Numbered from the stretch's first letter, positions 1 through 6,596 are shown. The stretch: DNA of 22,000 nucleotides from SKLM01 sp964514285 (GCA_964514285.1 CAZEQC010000056.1:1-22000); one strand, 5' to 3'. Translations and numbers: made by a program. Notes: generated by a model from the sequence alone, not told the origin.

Positions 1-61
1 GCTTCGGCTTGCGCTGCAGAAGCATAATGAGGGTGATGAGGCGGGTGGCTGTGGTCGACAT
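1..61 (-). CDS. WYL/YafY-type HTH transcriptional regulator, N-terminus only
   Basis: Only the first 20 codons lie in the window, reading leftward from ATG at 61-59 (MSTTATRLITLIMLLQRKPK). This opening is typical of the HTH domain that starts YafY-like WYL-domain regulators, where a T-A-T-R-L-L-x-L-I-x-L-L-Q pattern forms the first helix. An AGGAG motif ends 5 nt before the ATG, and a good promoter lies at 134-162. Members of this family are DNA-binding regulators whose WYL domain senses ligands or nucleic acid, and they are often tied to stress or defence loci. The WYL domain itself is outside the window, so the family call rests on the N-terminal pattern alone. Confidence 0.6.
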   Translation of the reverse strand, partial: MSTTATRLITLIMLLQRKPK

Positions 62-133
62 GGTCTCTCCTGGTTCTGGCTGCAGTGGCGGGGTGTTGGC
101 GGGTGTGGGTTTGCTCAGTTGTTGATCTCTCAC

Positions 134-162
134 ATTCTACATCGGCTGAAGAGGCTTGTCCA
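134..162 (-). promoter_or_regulatory. Sigma-70-type promoter for the WYL-type regulator
   Basis: Reading leftward, -35 TGGACA (162-157), a 17-bp spacer and -10 TAGAAT (139-134) match the housekeeping consensus at 5/6 in each box. The predicted transcript start is near 127, giving a leader of about 66 nt before the ATG at 61. Confidence 0.55.
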
Positions 163-177
163 ACGGGTTTTCTGGAC

Positions 178-365
178 TTCTGGTCTGGCGACCCGTATGC
201 CTGGCAGATGGGAGGCCACGTGAAGCGGTGCGTAGGGCTCAATGGCAGCGCATCTAGGAGCTGTTCGTGGGCGGTCAGCGGCTGGCGCCGGACGCGGTGT
301 ATCGAACGGCCTTCGTCACCACGCAGGGTGTGCCGGAGCGGCGCGGCACGGTGGTGGCGGTCTGA
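178..365 (+). pseudogene. Eroded C-terminal fragment resembling a 5'-nucleotidase/metallophosphatase
   Basis: Two rightward frames carry protein-like sequence that would join into one C-terminal domain. From 181 the frame reads WSGDPYAWQMGGHVKR. Near 245 the similarity moves to another frame, QRI, then a TAG stop at 255-257, then ELFVGGQRLAPDAVY followed by TAFVTTQGVP, and a TGA at 363-365. The order QMGG...QRI.EL.VGG..L.P...Y..A resembles the C-terminal domain of bifunctional UDP-sugar hydrolase/5'-nucleotidases as I remember it. A frameshift, an internal stop and no upstream catalytic domain mean it is not functional. The family call is tentative. Confidence 0.33.
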
Positions 366-379
366 GGGGGCAGAGAGGT

Positions 380-404
380 GCATCCTTCGACAAGCTCAGG
401 ATGC
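380..404. repeat. Small hairpin of a dispersed-repeat type
   Basis: A perfect 7-bp inverted repeat (GCATCCT / AGGATGC) encloses the 11-nt loop TCGACAAGCTC. The motif TTCGACAAGCTCAGGATG is one I recognise as a frequent intergenic repeat in several bacterial groups. It directly precedes the 26-bp tandem repeat and shares its last bases with the first unit. Confidence 0.5.
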
Positions 405-529
405 TTGCTTCCAAGGCGTGGTGCCGATGCTTGCTTCCAAGGCGTGGTGCCGATGCTTGCTTTCGAGACGTGGCGCCGATGCTTGCTTTCGAGACGTGGT
501 TCGGGGTGCTTACTTCCGGGGTGTGGCTA
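400..529. repeat. Imperfect 26-bp tandem repeat, five units
   Basis: Units start at 400, 426, 452, 478 and 504. The first two are identical and begin GATGCTTGCTTCCAAGGCGT. Units 3 and 4 share a variant with TTTCGAGACG in the middle. Unit 5 is diverged. The array ends 2 bp before the stop codon of the radical SAM gene (531-533). There are no spacers between units, so it is not a CRISPR. No coding role is apparent. Confidence 0.8.
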
Positions 530-530
530 C

Positions 531-1832
531 CTACTCTCCGTAGGCAATCCAGCAATGACGGTTCGACCCGAAGAGGTCCCCGTGAGCGCGGTTCGCTGCT
601 TTGCAGCCTGTCCTGCAGACACCTAGCCATTGGCATTCCCGACACGGGCCCTCAATGTCAGAGACCTTCAGACTGCGGAAGTAGTTGAGGAATCTGGCGT
701 TAGACCAGATCCAGCTGAATGGCTTGTCTTTGACGCTTTCGGCCTCGACGCCCGAGAAGTAGGAACAGGGCAGGACCTCCCCTGTGGCTCCGATGGTGCA
801 GTAGGTCGTCGCGCCATCGCATCCCACTCGTGTGTTGGGATCTACCCACCCCTCGGGAGCGGCGCTGAAGGTGTGTTCGAACTCCATCGGCTTGACGTCG
901 ATAGCACCCTGTTCTCTTCTGGTCATAACATACCGAGTCAGCTCCCTCATCTCCAGAGGGGCGAGCTCCAACTCACGGTGCTGCTTTGCCCTCCCACTGG
1001 GGATGAAAGGGATCAGACGGAAGCTCTCGGCCTCCAGCCTGATCGCGGTGTCCAGGATATCTGGGATCTCGTCCACGTTGGCTTGTGTGGCCACCGTGGC
1101 AATGGTTACCGGAACGCCGGCGCGCTTCAGGCAGGTGACGCCGTGCACTGCCCTCTGATAGGCTTTCTGCACGCCGGCGAAGCGGTCATGGGTCTGGGGC
1201 GATGAGCCATAGAGCGTGATTTGAGCGTCGAAGTCCAGGTCCTTCAGGTGGCGTGCCACGCTATCATCGATCAACGTGCCGTTCGTCGCCAGCTGGGTGG
1301 CAATCCCCAGTCTGGAGACGTGCTCGGCGATGTCGAAGAAGTCCTTTCGCAGCAGCGGTTCACCGCCGCTGAAGGATATGGCCCGCAGCCCCAGACGGGC
1401 TAACTCATCAGCGAGCCGTCGACATTCCTCGGTCGTCAGCTCCTGGGGGTCCCTCTGACCGGCCGAGACGACACAGTGGGCGCATCGGAGGTTGCACGCC
1501 CAGGTGAGCTCCCAGAAGGCTGATTGGGGAGGAGGGGTTGGCATCCAAGCCATCCGCTCCCTCCTCCACCAGATCATCCCTGCTTCTGTCATAGGATCGA
1601 GGATGGCGTGGATATCCTCCTGGCAGGCTTGTGGGCTGATACCATACTGATCGCTGATCAGCCGGACGATCTCATCAAAGGTGTTGTAACCATCGCACAG
1701 TTGAAGAAGATACTGCCCGTGATCATTCAGCCAGTACGTTTCCTGGTCCACGGTATTGTGAACCCGCCATCTGTTGTCCTCCTGCTCGACCTTCAGCGGG
1801 AAGTAGGGTACCGCCCGTCCATCCTCGATCAT
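531..1832 (-). CDS. PqqD-fused radical SAM/SPASM peptide-modifying enzyme
   Basis: The 433-residue protein has two parts. Residues 10-88 form a PqqD-like domain, the RiPP recognition element that binds leader peptides. Residues 105-430 form a radical SAM enzyme with a SPASM extension. Visible motifs are the cluster-binding C113-x3-C117-x2-C120, the SAM-binding GGEP at 156-159, and a full set of SPASM cysteines (C345, C356 after GEVLP, C397-x2-C400-x5-C406-x3-C410, C427), enough for two auxiliary Fe-S clusters. PqqE, mycofactocin MftC and sactipeptide or thioether maturases have this architecture and install crosslinks on peptides. The ATG lies 12 bp after the subtilase stop, and its GAGGAG ribosome site overlaps that region, so translation is probably coupled. 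The substrate is inferred, not seen; the adjacent repeat-tailed subtilase is the obvious candidate. Confidence 0.88.
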   Translation of the reverse strand: MIEDGRAVPYFPLKVEQEDNRWRVHNTVDQETYWLNDHGQYLLQLCDGYNTFDEIVRLISDQYGISPQACQEDIHAILDPMTEAGMIWWRRERMAWMPTPPPQSAFWELTWACNLRCAHCVVSAGQRDPQELTTEECRRLADELARLGLRAISFSGGEPLLRKDFFDIAEHVSRLGIATQLATNGTLIDDSVARHLKDLDFDAQITLYGSSPQTHDRFAGVQKAYQRAVHGVTCLKRAGVPVTIATVATQANVDEIPDILDTAIRLEAESFRLIPFIPSGRAKQHRELELAPLEMRELTRYVMTRREQGAIDVKPMEFEHTFSAAPEGWVDPNTRVGCDGATTYCTIGATGEVLPCSYFSGVEAESVKDKPFSWIWSNARFLNYFRSLKVSDIEGPCRECQWLGVCRTGCKAANRAHGDLFGSNRHCWIAYGE

Positions 1833-1844
1833 GTGAGCTCCTCG

Positions 1845-4022
1845 CTACGCTCTCTCTACCTCTGGCCGGAAGGCCCCCTCCGGCGGAGCATCGGCGGACG
1901 ATGTCGGCTGATGGCCTTGAGAGGGGTTCCCGCCGTATTCGTAGTACCCGGGCTGGTACGCAGAAGCTCCACCATAGGGATAGCCATAGGCGTAGTCATA
2001 GGCGGCATACGAGGCAGCCTGTGGGACCTGGGCATAGCCGTAGGCGGCGTAGCCTGGCTGATAGCCATACGCCCCAGTGGGGGGGTAGGCGGGGTATCCA
2101 GCCCCGTAGTAGCCGTAGCCATAGGGGGGATACCCGGCGGCCTGCGCACCCGGTGCATAGCCGTAATAGTAGGGCTGTCTGGCCTGCGCGCCTCGCCACC
2201 CACGACTGGCATACTCTCCGTACGGAGAAGCGTAGGCTGGGCGTCTTGACCAGCCTGGTCGCACGGGGGTTGGTCTAGGCCTTCGCGGGATAGGGCCCTG
2301 TATAGGCCCTGGCGGGCACTGGACCTCGATGGGTGCCGGTGGACACTGGATCTCGATGGGTGCCGGTGGACACTGAAGCACGTGTGGTGCCGGTGGGCAC
2401 TGGAGAATGAATGGCGCTGGCGGGCACCGGACCTCGATTGGCGCCGGTGGGCAGCGGTGCACGATCGGCGCTGGTGGGCACAGGAACTCGATTGGTGCCG
2501 GCGGGCAGCGGTACATGATCGGCGCCACTGGACAGGGGATGGGCGTGAGCGATGGCCACAGCTGGTTGATCGCAGCCTTCAGATTGGGCCGGGGCCCGAT
2601 CTGCTGGGTGGCGGGCCCGTAGTCGCCATCCTGCTGGGGGGTGCCGTTGTTCACCAGGACTTGACGCACCTGGGCCGGCGTTAGAACCGTGCCGTCCTTC
2701 TGCTGGGATATGCCCTCCAGGATCAAGACGGCCCCAACGACCTGGGGAGACGCTGCAGAGGTGTTCTGGAAGTCGTCGTTGTACCTGCGGTTGGGGCCAC
2801 AGTCGAACAGGGCCCCATCCCCCGTGGTGCAGACCTCACGTGCTTGTCCTTGCACATCCAGGCGGCTGCCGTAGTTGGAATACATCCATCGCGAGCGGTC
2901 GGGTCCGAGATTGCCACTGGGGGGGCAGCCGGCACCGACCATGATGGCGCCCGAGTCGCGGACGTTGCGGCGGAGAATGTGTTCTCCTCCACCGGAGGTA
3001 GCTGGCCTGCTGTAGCTGTCCAGATCGGTCGCGCCGTTGCCCGCTGCTTCCACGACGACCACGCCGGCGGCCACGGCGGCTTGAATGGCGACGTAGTTGG
3101 CCTCGACGATCTCGACGGGCTTGAAGTCGGTCTGCAGCTCGATCAATATGACGTCCCCAGGTCCCAGGACACTGGCAGCGTGATTGATGCAGTCGGCCAC
3201 GCTCTTCGTGGTGATCGAACAGAGCACGCCCACAGTGGCCTGTGGCGCGATACCGCGTACGCCCCGGCCGTTGTGGGCGCCGATCACCTCGCCCAGCACG
3301 TTGGTGCCGTGATCGCTGTCGTTGTTCGTGCCAAAGACCGCCGCGCCGGCGGCCGACGTCAGATCCTCATGGCTGAGAAGCCAGCCGAACTCGATGTCGG
3401 CGAACTTCGTGTTCTGTCCCATCCCCCCCGATTGGGTCCATGCATAGAGGACGTCCATGCCGGTGGGCGCGGGCTGGAGATAATCCTGGTCCGTCGAGAA
3501 ATCGGGGGTTGGCGCGGAGCAGCCTGCGACCATTGGAGCTGGCGGGCGGAGCGTGGGCCTGGGGCGCCAGGTTGCCGGGGCTCTCATGCCCTCGGCGACC
3601 GGCGATGGAGCCGTCATCTCTTCGGTCATTTTCGACGGAATCCTTGTGGCTTCGGTGTACTCGGGCTCGACGTAGGCCATCTCCACGCCGGGTAGAGCTC
3701 TCAGTTCCTCGGCTAGAGCGGCAGCGTCCTCACCCTCGGGGAGGTCCAAACGGTAGAACAGGTTGAAGTCGGGCACTGAGACATCGGCCTCGGCGGCGGC
3801 CTCCCGATCGGCGTCCAAAGCCTCTTTGGACCGGCTGAAGAGCCGGTTGACCGCTACGTTGGGGTAGTTCTCCAGTACCTTCTCTACGCCTTCGTCCTCG
3901 TCGGCTGCGCTGGTGCTCAAGGCGTCATTCTCGAGACTGACCTCCATACCTTCCTTGAACTTGACCACAACCATACGTCCGTATGGGAGAGGTCTTTCTT
4001 CAGTTGCTTCGTTGGCAGACAT
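1845..4022 (-). CDS. Subtilase (S8) with C-terminal CPPAPI repeats and Tyr-rich tail; candidate self-processing RiPP precursor
   Basis: Counting from ATG at 4022, the protein has 725 residues. Residues about 16-122 look like an I9-type inhibitor prodomain (GRMVVVKFKEG to AYVEPEYT). Residues about 180-490 are a subtilisin domain with a complete triad: D209 (FADIEFG), H238 (DHGTN) and S422 (NTSAASP), plus oxyanion N329 (AAGNG). Residues 497-577 hold nine 9-residue repeats, each beginning with Cys. A Tyr/Gly/Pro/Ala-rich tail follows (about 595-698), then an acidic end. No signal peptide or membrane segment is visible, so the protein may act in the cytosol or leave by a non-Sec route. A GTG at 4061 is also in frame, but ATG 4022 has a strong AGGAG with 7-nt spacing. 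The next gene is a PqqD-radical SAM enzyme. Substrate role of the tail is inference; the protease assignment is firm. Confidence 0.88.
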   Translation of the reverse strand: MSANEATEERPLPYGRMVVVKFKEGMEVSLENDALSTSAADEDEGVEKVLENYPNVAVNRLFSRSKEALDADREAAAEADVSVPDFNLFYRLDLPEGEDAAALAEELRALPGVEMAYVEPEYTEATRIPSKMTEEMTAPSPVAEGMRAPATWRPRPTLRPPAPMVAGCSAPTPDFSTDQDYLQPAPTGMDVLYAWTQSGGMGQNTKFADIEFGWLLSHEDLTSAAGAAVFGTNNDSDHGTNVLGEVIGAHNGRGVRGIAPQATVGVLCSITTKSVADCINHAASVLGPGDVILIELQTDFKPVEIVEANYVAIQAAVAAGVVVVEAAGNGATDLDSYSRPATSGGGEHILRRNVRDSGAIMVGAGCPPSGNLGPDRSRWMYSNYGSRLDVQGQAREVCTTGDGALFDCGPNRRYNDDFQNTSAASPQVVGAVLILEGISQQKDGTVLTPAQVRQVLVNNGTPQQDGDYGPATQQIGPRPNLKAAINQLWPSLTPIPCPVAPIMYRCPPAPIEFLCPPAPIVHRCPPAPIEVRCPPAPFILQCPPAPHVLQCPPAPIEIQCPPAPIEVQCPPGPIQGPIPRRPRPTPVRPGWSRRPAYASPYGEYASRGWRGAQARQPYYYGYAPGAQAAGYPPYGYGYYGAGYPAYPPTGAYGYQPGYAAYGYAQVPQAASYAAYDYAYGYPYGGASAYQPGYYEYGGNPSQGHQPTSSADAPPEGAFRPEVERA
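1932..2240 (-). other. Tyr/Gly-rich low-complexity tail of the subtilase
   Basis: Between the CPPAPI repeats and the acidic C-terminus, roughly 100 residues are dominated by Tyr, Gly, Ala and Pro, with motifs such as YGYYGAGYPAYP and GYAAYGYA. I count 29 Tyr in about 110 residues. Such tails can be adhesive or phase-separating, or they can be targets of Tyr-directed crosslinking. Confidence 0.85.
2292..2534 (-). repeat. Nine 27-bp coding repeats giving CPPAPIxxx units in the subtilase
   Basis: Nine consecutive units translate as CPVAPIMYR, CPPAPIEFL, CPPAPIVHR, CPPAPIEVR, CPPAPFILQ, CPPAPHVLQ, CPPAPIEIQ, CPPAPIEVQ and CPPGPIQGP. The first five positions are almost invariant (C-P-P-A-P). Positions 6-9 vary but stay mainly aliphatic, with a final R, L or Q. 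One Cys per fixed 9-residue period is unlike a simple linker. It is the sort of repeat expected for multi-core peptide substrates or a periodic metal-binding or crosslinked fold. Confidence 0.92.
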
Positions 4023-4029
4023 GGTTACG

Positions 4030-4034
4030 CTCCT
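4030..4034 (-). promoter_or_regulatory. Ribosome binding site that sets the subtilase start
   Basis: AGGAG lies 7 nt before ATG 4022-4020, within GAGGAAAGGAGCGTAACC. No comparable site precedes the in-frame GTG at 4061, so the ATG is preferred. Confidence 0.75.
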
Positions 4035-4057
4035 TTCCTCTGCGACACTCTGTTGAC

Positions 4058-4123
4058 TCACGGGGACTGACCGGAACCGATGTGCACGTGATCCTCTTTT
4101 CGTTTCACCTCCTTCTGTCTCAT
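4058..4123 (-). CDS. Possible 21-codon leader ORF upstream of the subtilase
   Basis: ATG at 4123-4121 opens a 21-residue frame (MRQKEVKRKEDHVHIGSGQSP) ending in TGA at 4060-4058, only 35 nt before the subtilase ATG. A near-perfect AAGGAGGTGA ribosome-site sequence sits inside this frame with no ATG at a normal distance, which is odd. The TGA overlaps the in-frame GTG at 4061 as GTGA, a typical coupling arrangement. It could be a regulatory uORF, a remnant, or chance. Nothing identifies a function. Confidence 0.2.
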   Translation of the reverse strand: MRQKEVKRKEDHVHIGSGQSP

Positions 4124-4171
4124 CCTTTGCCCTTGACGCCTAGTCCATCCACCCGGCTGCCGCGGATTCAG

Positions 4172-4184
4172 ATGACATTGTCAT
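4172..4184. promoter_or_regulatory. 13-bp palindrome in the subtilase leader
   Basis: ATGACA-T-TGTCAT is a perfect 6+1+6 palindrome in the roughly 375-nt untranslated region between the predicted promoter and the subtilase start. It has the shape of a dimeric regulator site, but short palindromes can arise by chance. The rest of the leader (4185-4400) shows no gene or recognised riboswitch. Confidence 0.25.
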
Positions 4185-4405
4185 GCTTGTCCAAGGTGTC
4201 ACCCAACACAAAGACCGACCACCCATCATCGTTGTTCCCAAGTCAGGGGGCCGATCTTTGATTGCCCGTGCTTGCCTCCTTACGAACGAACGTTGGGACA
4301 GAGGCCGTGATGAACGATGTATTAGCTTCCCGCAACGCCGGACATGGTCCGCAGTGTGCTACGTTGACGATGAGGACGTGATAGGATGTGTAGAACGTCA
4401 GCTGC

Positions 4406-4434
4406 ATCATATCATGCTTTCCTTGCTTTGTCAA
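4406..4434 (-). promoter_or_regulatory. Near-consensus promoter for the subtilase-radical SAM operon
   Basis: Reading leftward, -35 TTGACA (4434-4429) is perfect, the spacer is 17 bp, and -10 TATGAT (4411-4406) matches 5/6. The predicted start is near 4399, leaving a leader of about 375 nt before ATG 4022. This is one of the strongest promoter matches in the window, so basal expression may be high or tightly repressed. Confidence 0.7.
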
Positions 4435-4618
4435 GCCTTCATGCAGTTTTACTCATCAAGTCATCTCTTTTTGTTCTCAAGATGACTGGGGGTGACTGGC
4501 ACGTTGGTCGGGCCCTTGGCGGACGGAATCTGGCGCACGCGACCTGGTTCTGATACTCGACTATCCTGGCGCGGGGGCTGATCCGCCGGGCCCATTCGAG
4601 AACCGTAAGGTCGTCGGT

Positions 4619-4647
4619 TTGACAAGCCTGCACCCCTGTGATAGGCT
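4619..4647 (+). promoter_or_regulatory. Promoter for the GH3-family gene
   Basis: A perfect -35 TTGACA (4619-4624), a 17-bp spacer and -10 TAGGCT (4642-4647) lie about 105 bp before the GH3 start. Transcription would begin near 4654, upstream of the 26-bp palindrome at 4688-4713. The stretch 4435-4618 between the two divergent promoters shows no feature I can support. Confidence 0.55.
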
Positions 4648-4687
4648 TAAACGTCGCTGGTTCTATCAGTTGTGGGCTGCGGGGGGG

Positions 4688-4713
4688 CGGAGGATCAAGC
4701 GCTTGATCCTCCG
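4688..4713. promoter_or_regulatory. Perfect 26-bp palindrome upstream of the GH3 gene
   Basis: The half-site CGGAGGATCAAGC is followed at once by its exact reverse complement, with no loop. It sits about 34-59 nt after the predicted GH3 transcript start and 38 bp before the start codon. A loopless perfect palindrome of this length suits a dimeric repressor operator. As RNA it would form a strong hairpin close to the ribosome site. No T-run follows, so it is not a standard terminator. Confidence 0.6.
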
Positions 4714-4751
4714 TCGCCGGCGTATATGCTGACGAGGGTTTGGAGTGAGGG

Positions 4752-5945
4752 ATGATGCCAAAGAAGACGGAGACGACGACGGCTGGCGCGGCACGGATGC
4801 TGGAGGGCCTTCTGCAGCCGTGGCACGAGGCGGTGGGGAACCCGGTCGAGGCTCAACGGGCGGCGTTGGCGCGCCTGTTGGCGGGGTACGCTGAGACGAC
4901 GTATGGCGCGGAGCATGGGGCCTCGGAGGTCGAGAGCATCGAGGCCTACCGCCGGGCCTTTCCCGTCATGACGTACGAGGATTATGAACCGCTCATCAAG
5001 CGGGTCATGGCCGGGGAGACTCGCCTGCTGCTCAACGAGGATCCTGTGGGTTGGGCCATCACTCGGGGCACGACGGGGGAGCAGAAGTTCATCCCGATGA
5101 CGCCGACGGATCTGATGATGCGGGCCAGCGCCGGGCGGGCGATGATGAACTATGTGGCCAGCAGTGGGCGCTACGAGCTCTTTGAGGGCGTCAATCTGAA
5201 CCTGAACTTCCCCTCGCAGGTGGGGACGGTGCGGATGGGGGATCGCGAGGTAGACTACGGCTACAGCTCTGGGATCTACGTCAAGCACGTCTCCGCCTAC
5301 ACCCCGATTCGATCGGCCCCCCCGCAGGAGGCGATCGACGCCCTGGGGGGCGGGAAGACGATCCGGGATTGGGAGGCACGCTTCGAGCTGGCTTATCAGA
5401 GCTGCAAGGATCAGAACGTGACGTTGGTGGGCGGCGTGGCGCCGACGGCGATCCGCTTCGCGCGCTACCTCCACCGCGCGCACGGCGTCTACCCCAGGGA
5501 CCTCTGGGAGCCGGAGATCGTCACCCTGGGCAGCGTGCCCGGGATCAACACGCGCTACCGACCGGCGCTGCAGGCGCTCTATGGCCCAGTCGTCATCCGT
5601 GAGATCTACGGCACGACCGAGGGTATGTTTGGGCAGCAGAGGGACGAGCGGCGGGCCTGGGTGCCGAACTACGACCTCTTCCTCTTCGAGGTCGAGGTGG
5701 GCCCCCCGTCGGAGCTAAGGGACGCGCTGGGGGCCGGCGCCAAGATCAAGATGCTCCACGAGATGGAGCCAGGCGAGATGGGCAGCCTGGTGGTCTCAAC
5801 CCCGGTCCTGCCGCGTTATAAGATTGGCGACTTGATCGTGGCCTTCCGCCCGCCCTTCTTCCGCTGCATCGGTCGCGATCGCTGGTGGACGCCGCTACAC
5901 TACGTCTGGCACGAGTTCACGACCCTCAACCTGGGACGGCTCTGA
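4752..5945 (+). CDS. GH3-family acyl-acid-amido-synthetase-like protein, short form
   Basis: The 397-residue protein carries ANL/GH3 adenylation motifs in order: ATP-binding TRGTTGE at 104-110, YGTTEGMFG at 286-294, YKIGD at 356-360 and CIGRDR at 372-377. GH3 enzymes adenylate a carboxylic acid and couple it to an amino acid or amine. Plant GH3 proteins, known for auxin and jasmonate conjugation, are about 550-600 residues. This protein stops soon after the YKIGD motif, so most of the mobile C-terminal subdomain is reduced or missing. The ending (WHEFTTLNLGRL) looks natural rather than frameshifted, so it may be a short bacterial subfamily. Two tandem ATGs (4752, 4755) follow a GGAG site; I chose the first. 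The substrate cannot be told from sequence. It is a single-gene unit behind its own promoter and palindrome. Confidence 0.8.
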   Translation: MMPKKTETTTAGAARMLEGLLQPWHEAVGNPVEAQRAALARLLAGYAETTYGAEHGASEVESIEAYRRAFPVMTYEDYEPLIKRVMAGETRLLLNEDPVGWAITRGTTGEQKFIPMTPTDLMMRASAGRAMMNYVASSGRYELFEGVNLNLNFPSQVGTVRMGDREVDYGYSSGIYVKHVSAYTPIRSAPPQEAIDALGGGKTIRDWEARFELAYQSCKDQNVTLVGGVAPTAIRFARYLHRAHGVYPRDLWEPEIVTLGSVPGINTRYRPALQALYGPVVIREIYGTTEGMFGQQRDERRAWVPNYDLFLFEVEVGPPSELRDALGAGAKIKMLHEMEPGEMGSLVVSTPVLPRYKIGDLIVAFRPPFFRCIGRDRWWTPLHYVWHEFTTLNLGRL

Positions 5946-5969
5946 GCGGGCGCTGCAAGGCCAAGGCCG

Positions 5970-6401
5970 TCATTCCCTACCGAGCAAGCCGCGCAGGAGG
6001 AGCCCCACACCAATGGCGATCAGGATCAGGGGCCAGGCGATGGACGCGCCGACGAGGTTGCCCAGGCCCAGACCGACCAGGACGGCGCCCCAGATGAGGC
6101 TGCCGCCAATGGGGCGGCGATAGGCAGGCACAAGGAGCCGCAGGGCGGCGCCCAGCAGCACGATCAACCCCGCGCCGGTGAGGATCAGACCCCAGGCGTC
6201 AAACTGCTCCCAGCTCACGAAAAGGTCGAGATTGTCCGCCAGGAGCACCAGCCCGGCCCAGACGAGGATGATGGCCCAGACGGCCCCGCTGACGGGATCC
6301 TGGCGCCATTTCTCCTCCCAGGTCATATCTTCCTTTTCGTGCTTACCCCGTTCTTTCTCCGCTTTCTCCTCTTCCTTGCCGTAGTACTGACGATCAGACA
6401 T
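5970..6401 (-). CDS. LiaF/DUF5668-like small membrane protein
   Basis: The 143-residue protein begins with a charged, Lys/Glu-rich cytoplasmic stretch (residues 1-36, with an EEEKAEKERGKHEKE patch). Four hydrophobic segments follow, at about 39-57, 69-91, 98-116 and 121-139. The WAIILVWAGLVLLADNL and WPLILIAIGVGLLLRGL patterns are typical of the LiaF transmembrane/DUF5668 family, which is associated with envelope-stress sensing in Gram-positive bacteria. The C-terminal sensory domain of true LiaF is absent. A strong AGGAGG precedes the ATG by 5 nt. It is monocistronic, convergent with the GH3 gene, and has its own promoter at 6597-6625. The exact role is unknown. Confidence 0.7.
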   Translation of the reverse strand: MSDRQYYGKEEEKAEKERGKHEKEDMTWEEKWRQDPVSGAVWAIILVWAGLVLLADNLDLFVSWEQFDAWGLILTGAGLIVLLGAALRLLVPAYRRPIGGSLIWGAVLVGLGLGNLVGASIAWPLILIAIGVGLLLRGLLGRE

Positions 6402-6596
6402 GGTTGCCTCCTATGATGGTTGATGATGCTTAGAGCAGCAGCCAACCAGCTCTCATGCGCTCTCCCTACTTCAGTCTCAGTGGGTCCACTATCGCTCACA
6501 TGCTCTGGAGCGAGCCACTTGGGTCTGATGAGTCTCGGAACCGGCTCTCCGACTCGGGGTCGGACGGGGTGTCCTCCCGAAGTTGCTGACTATGAC

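Noticed and set aside
400..529. CRISPR array
   Set aside because: The 26-bp units follow each other directly with no spacers, and no cas genes are present.
4023..4061. GTG at 4061 as the start of the subtilase
   Set aside because: No ribosome site precedes it, while ATG 4022 has a strong AGGAG at 7 nt. It remains possible only through coupling to the 21-codon leader ORF.
4243..4434. A 63-codon minus-strand ORF starting inside the subtilase promoter
   Set aside because: The start codon lies within the promoter, so it would not be transcribed from it, and the sequence resembles nothing I know.
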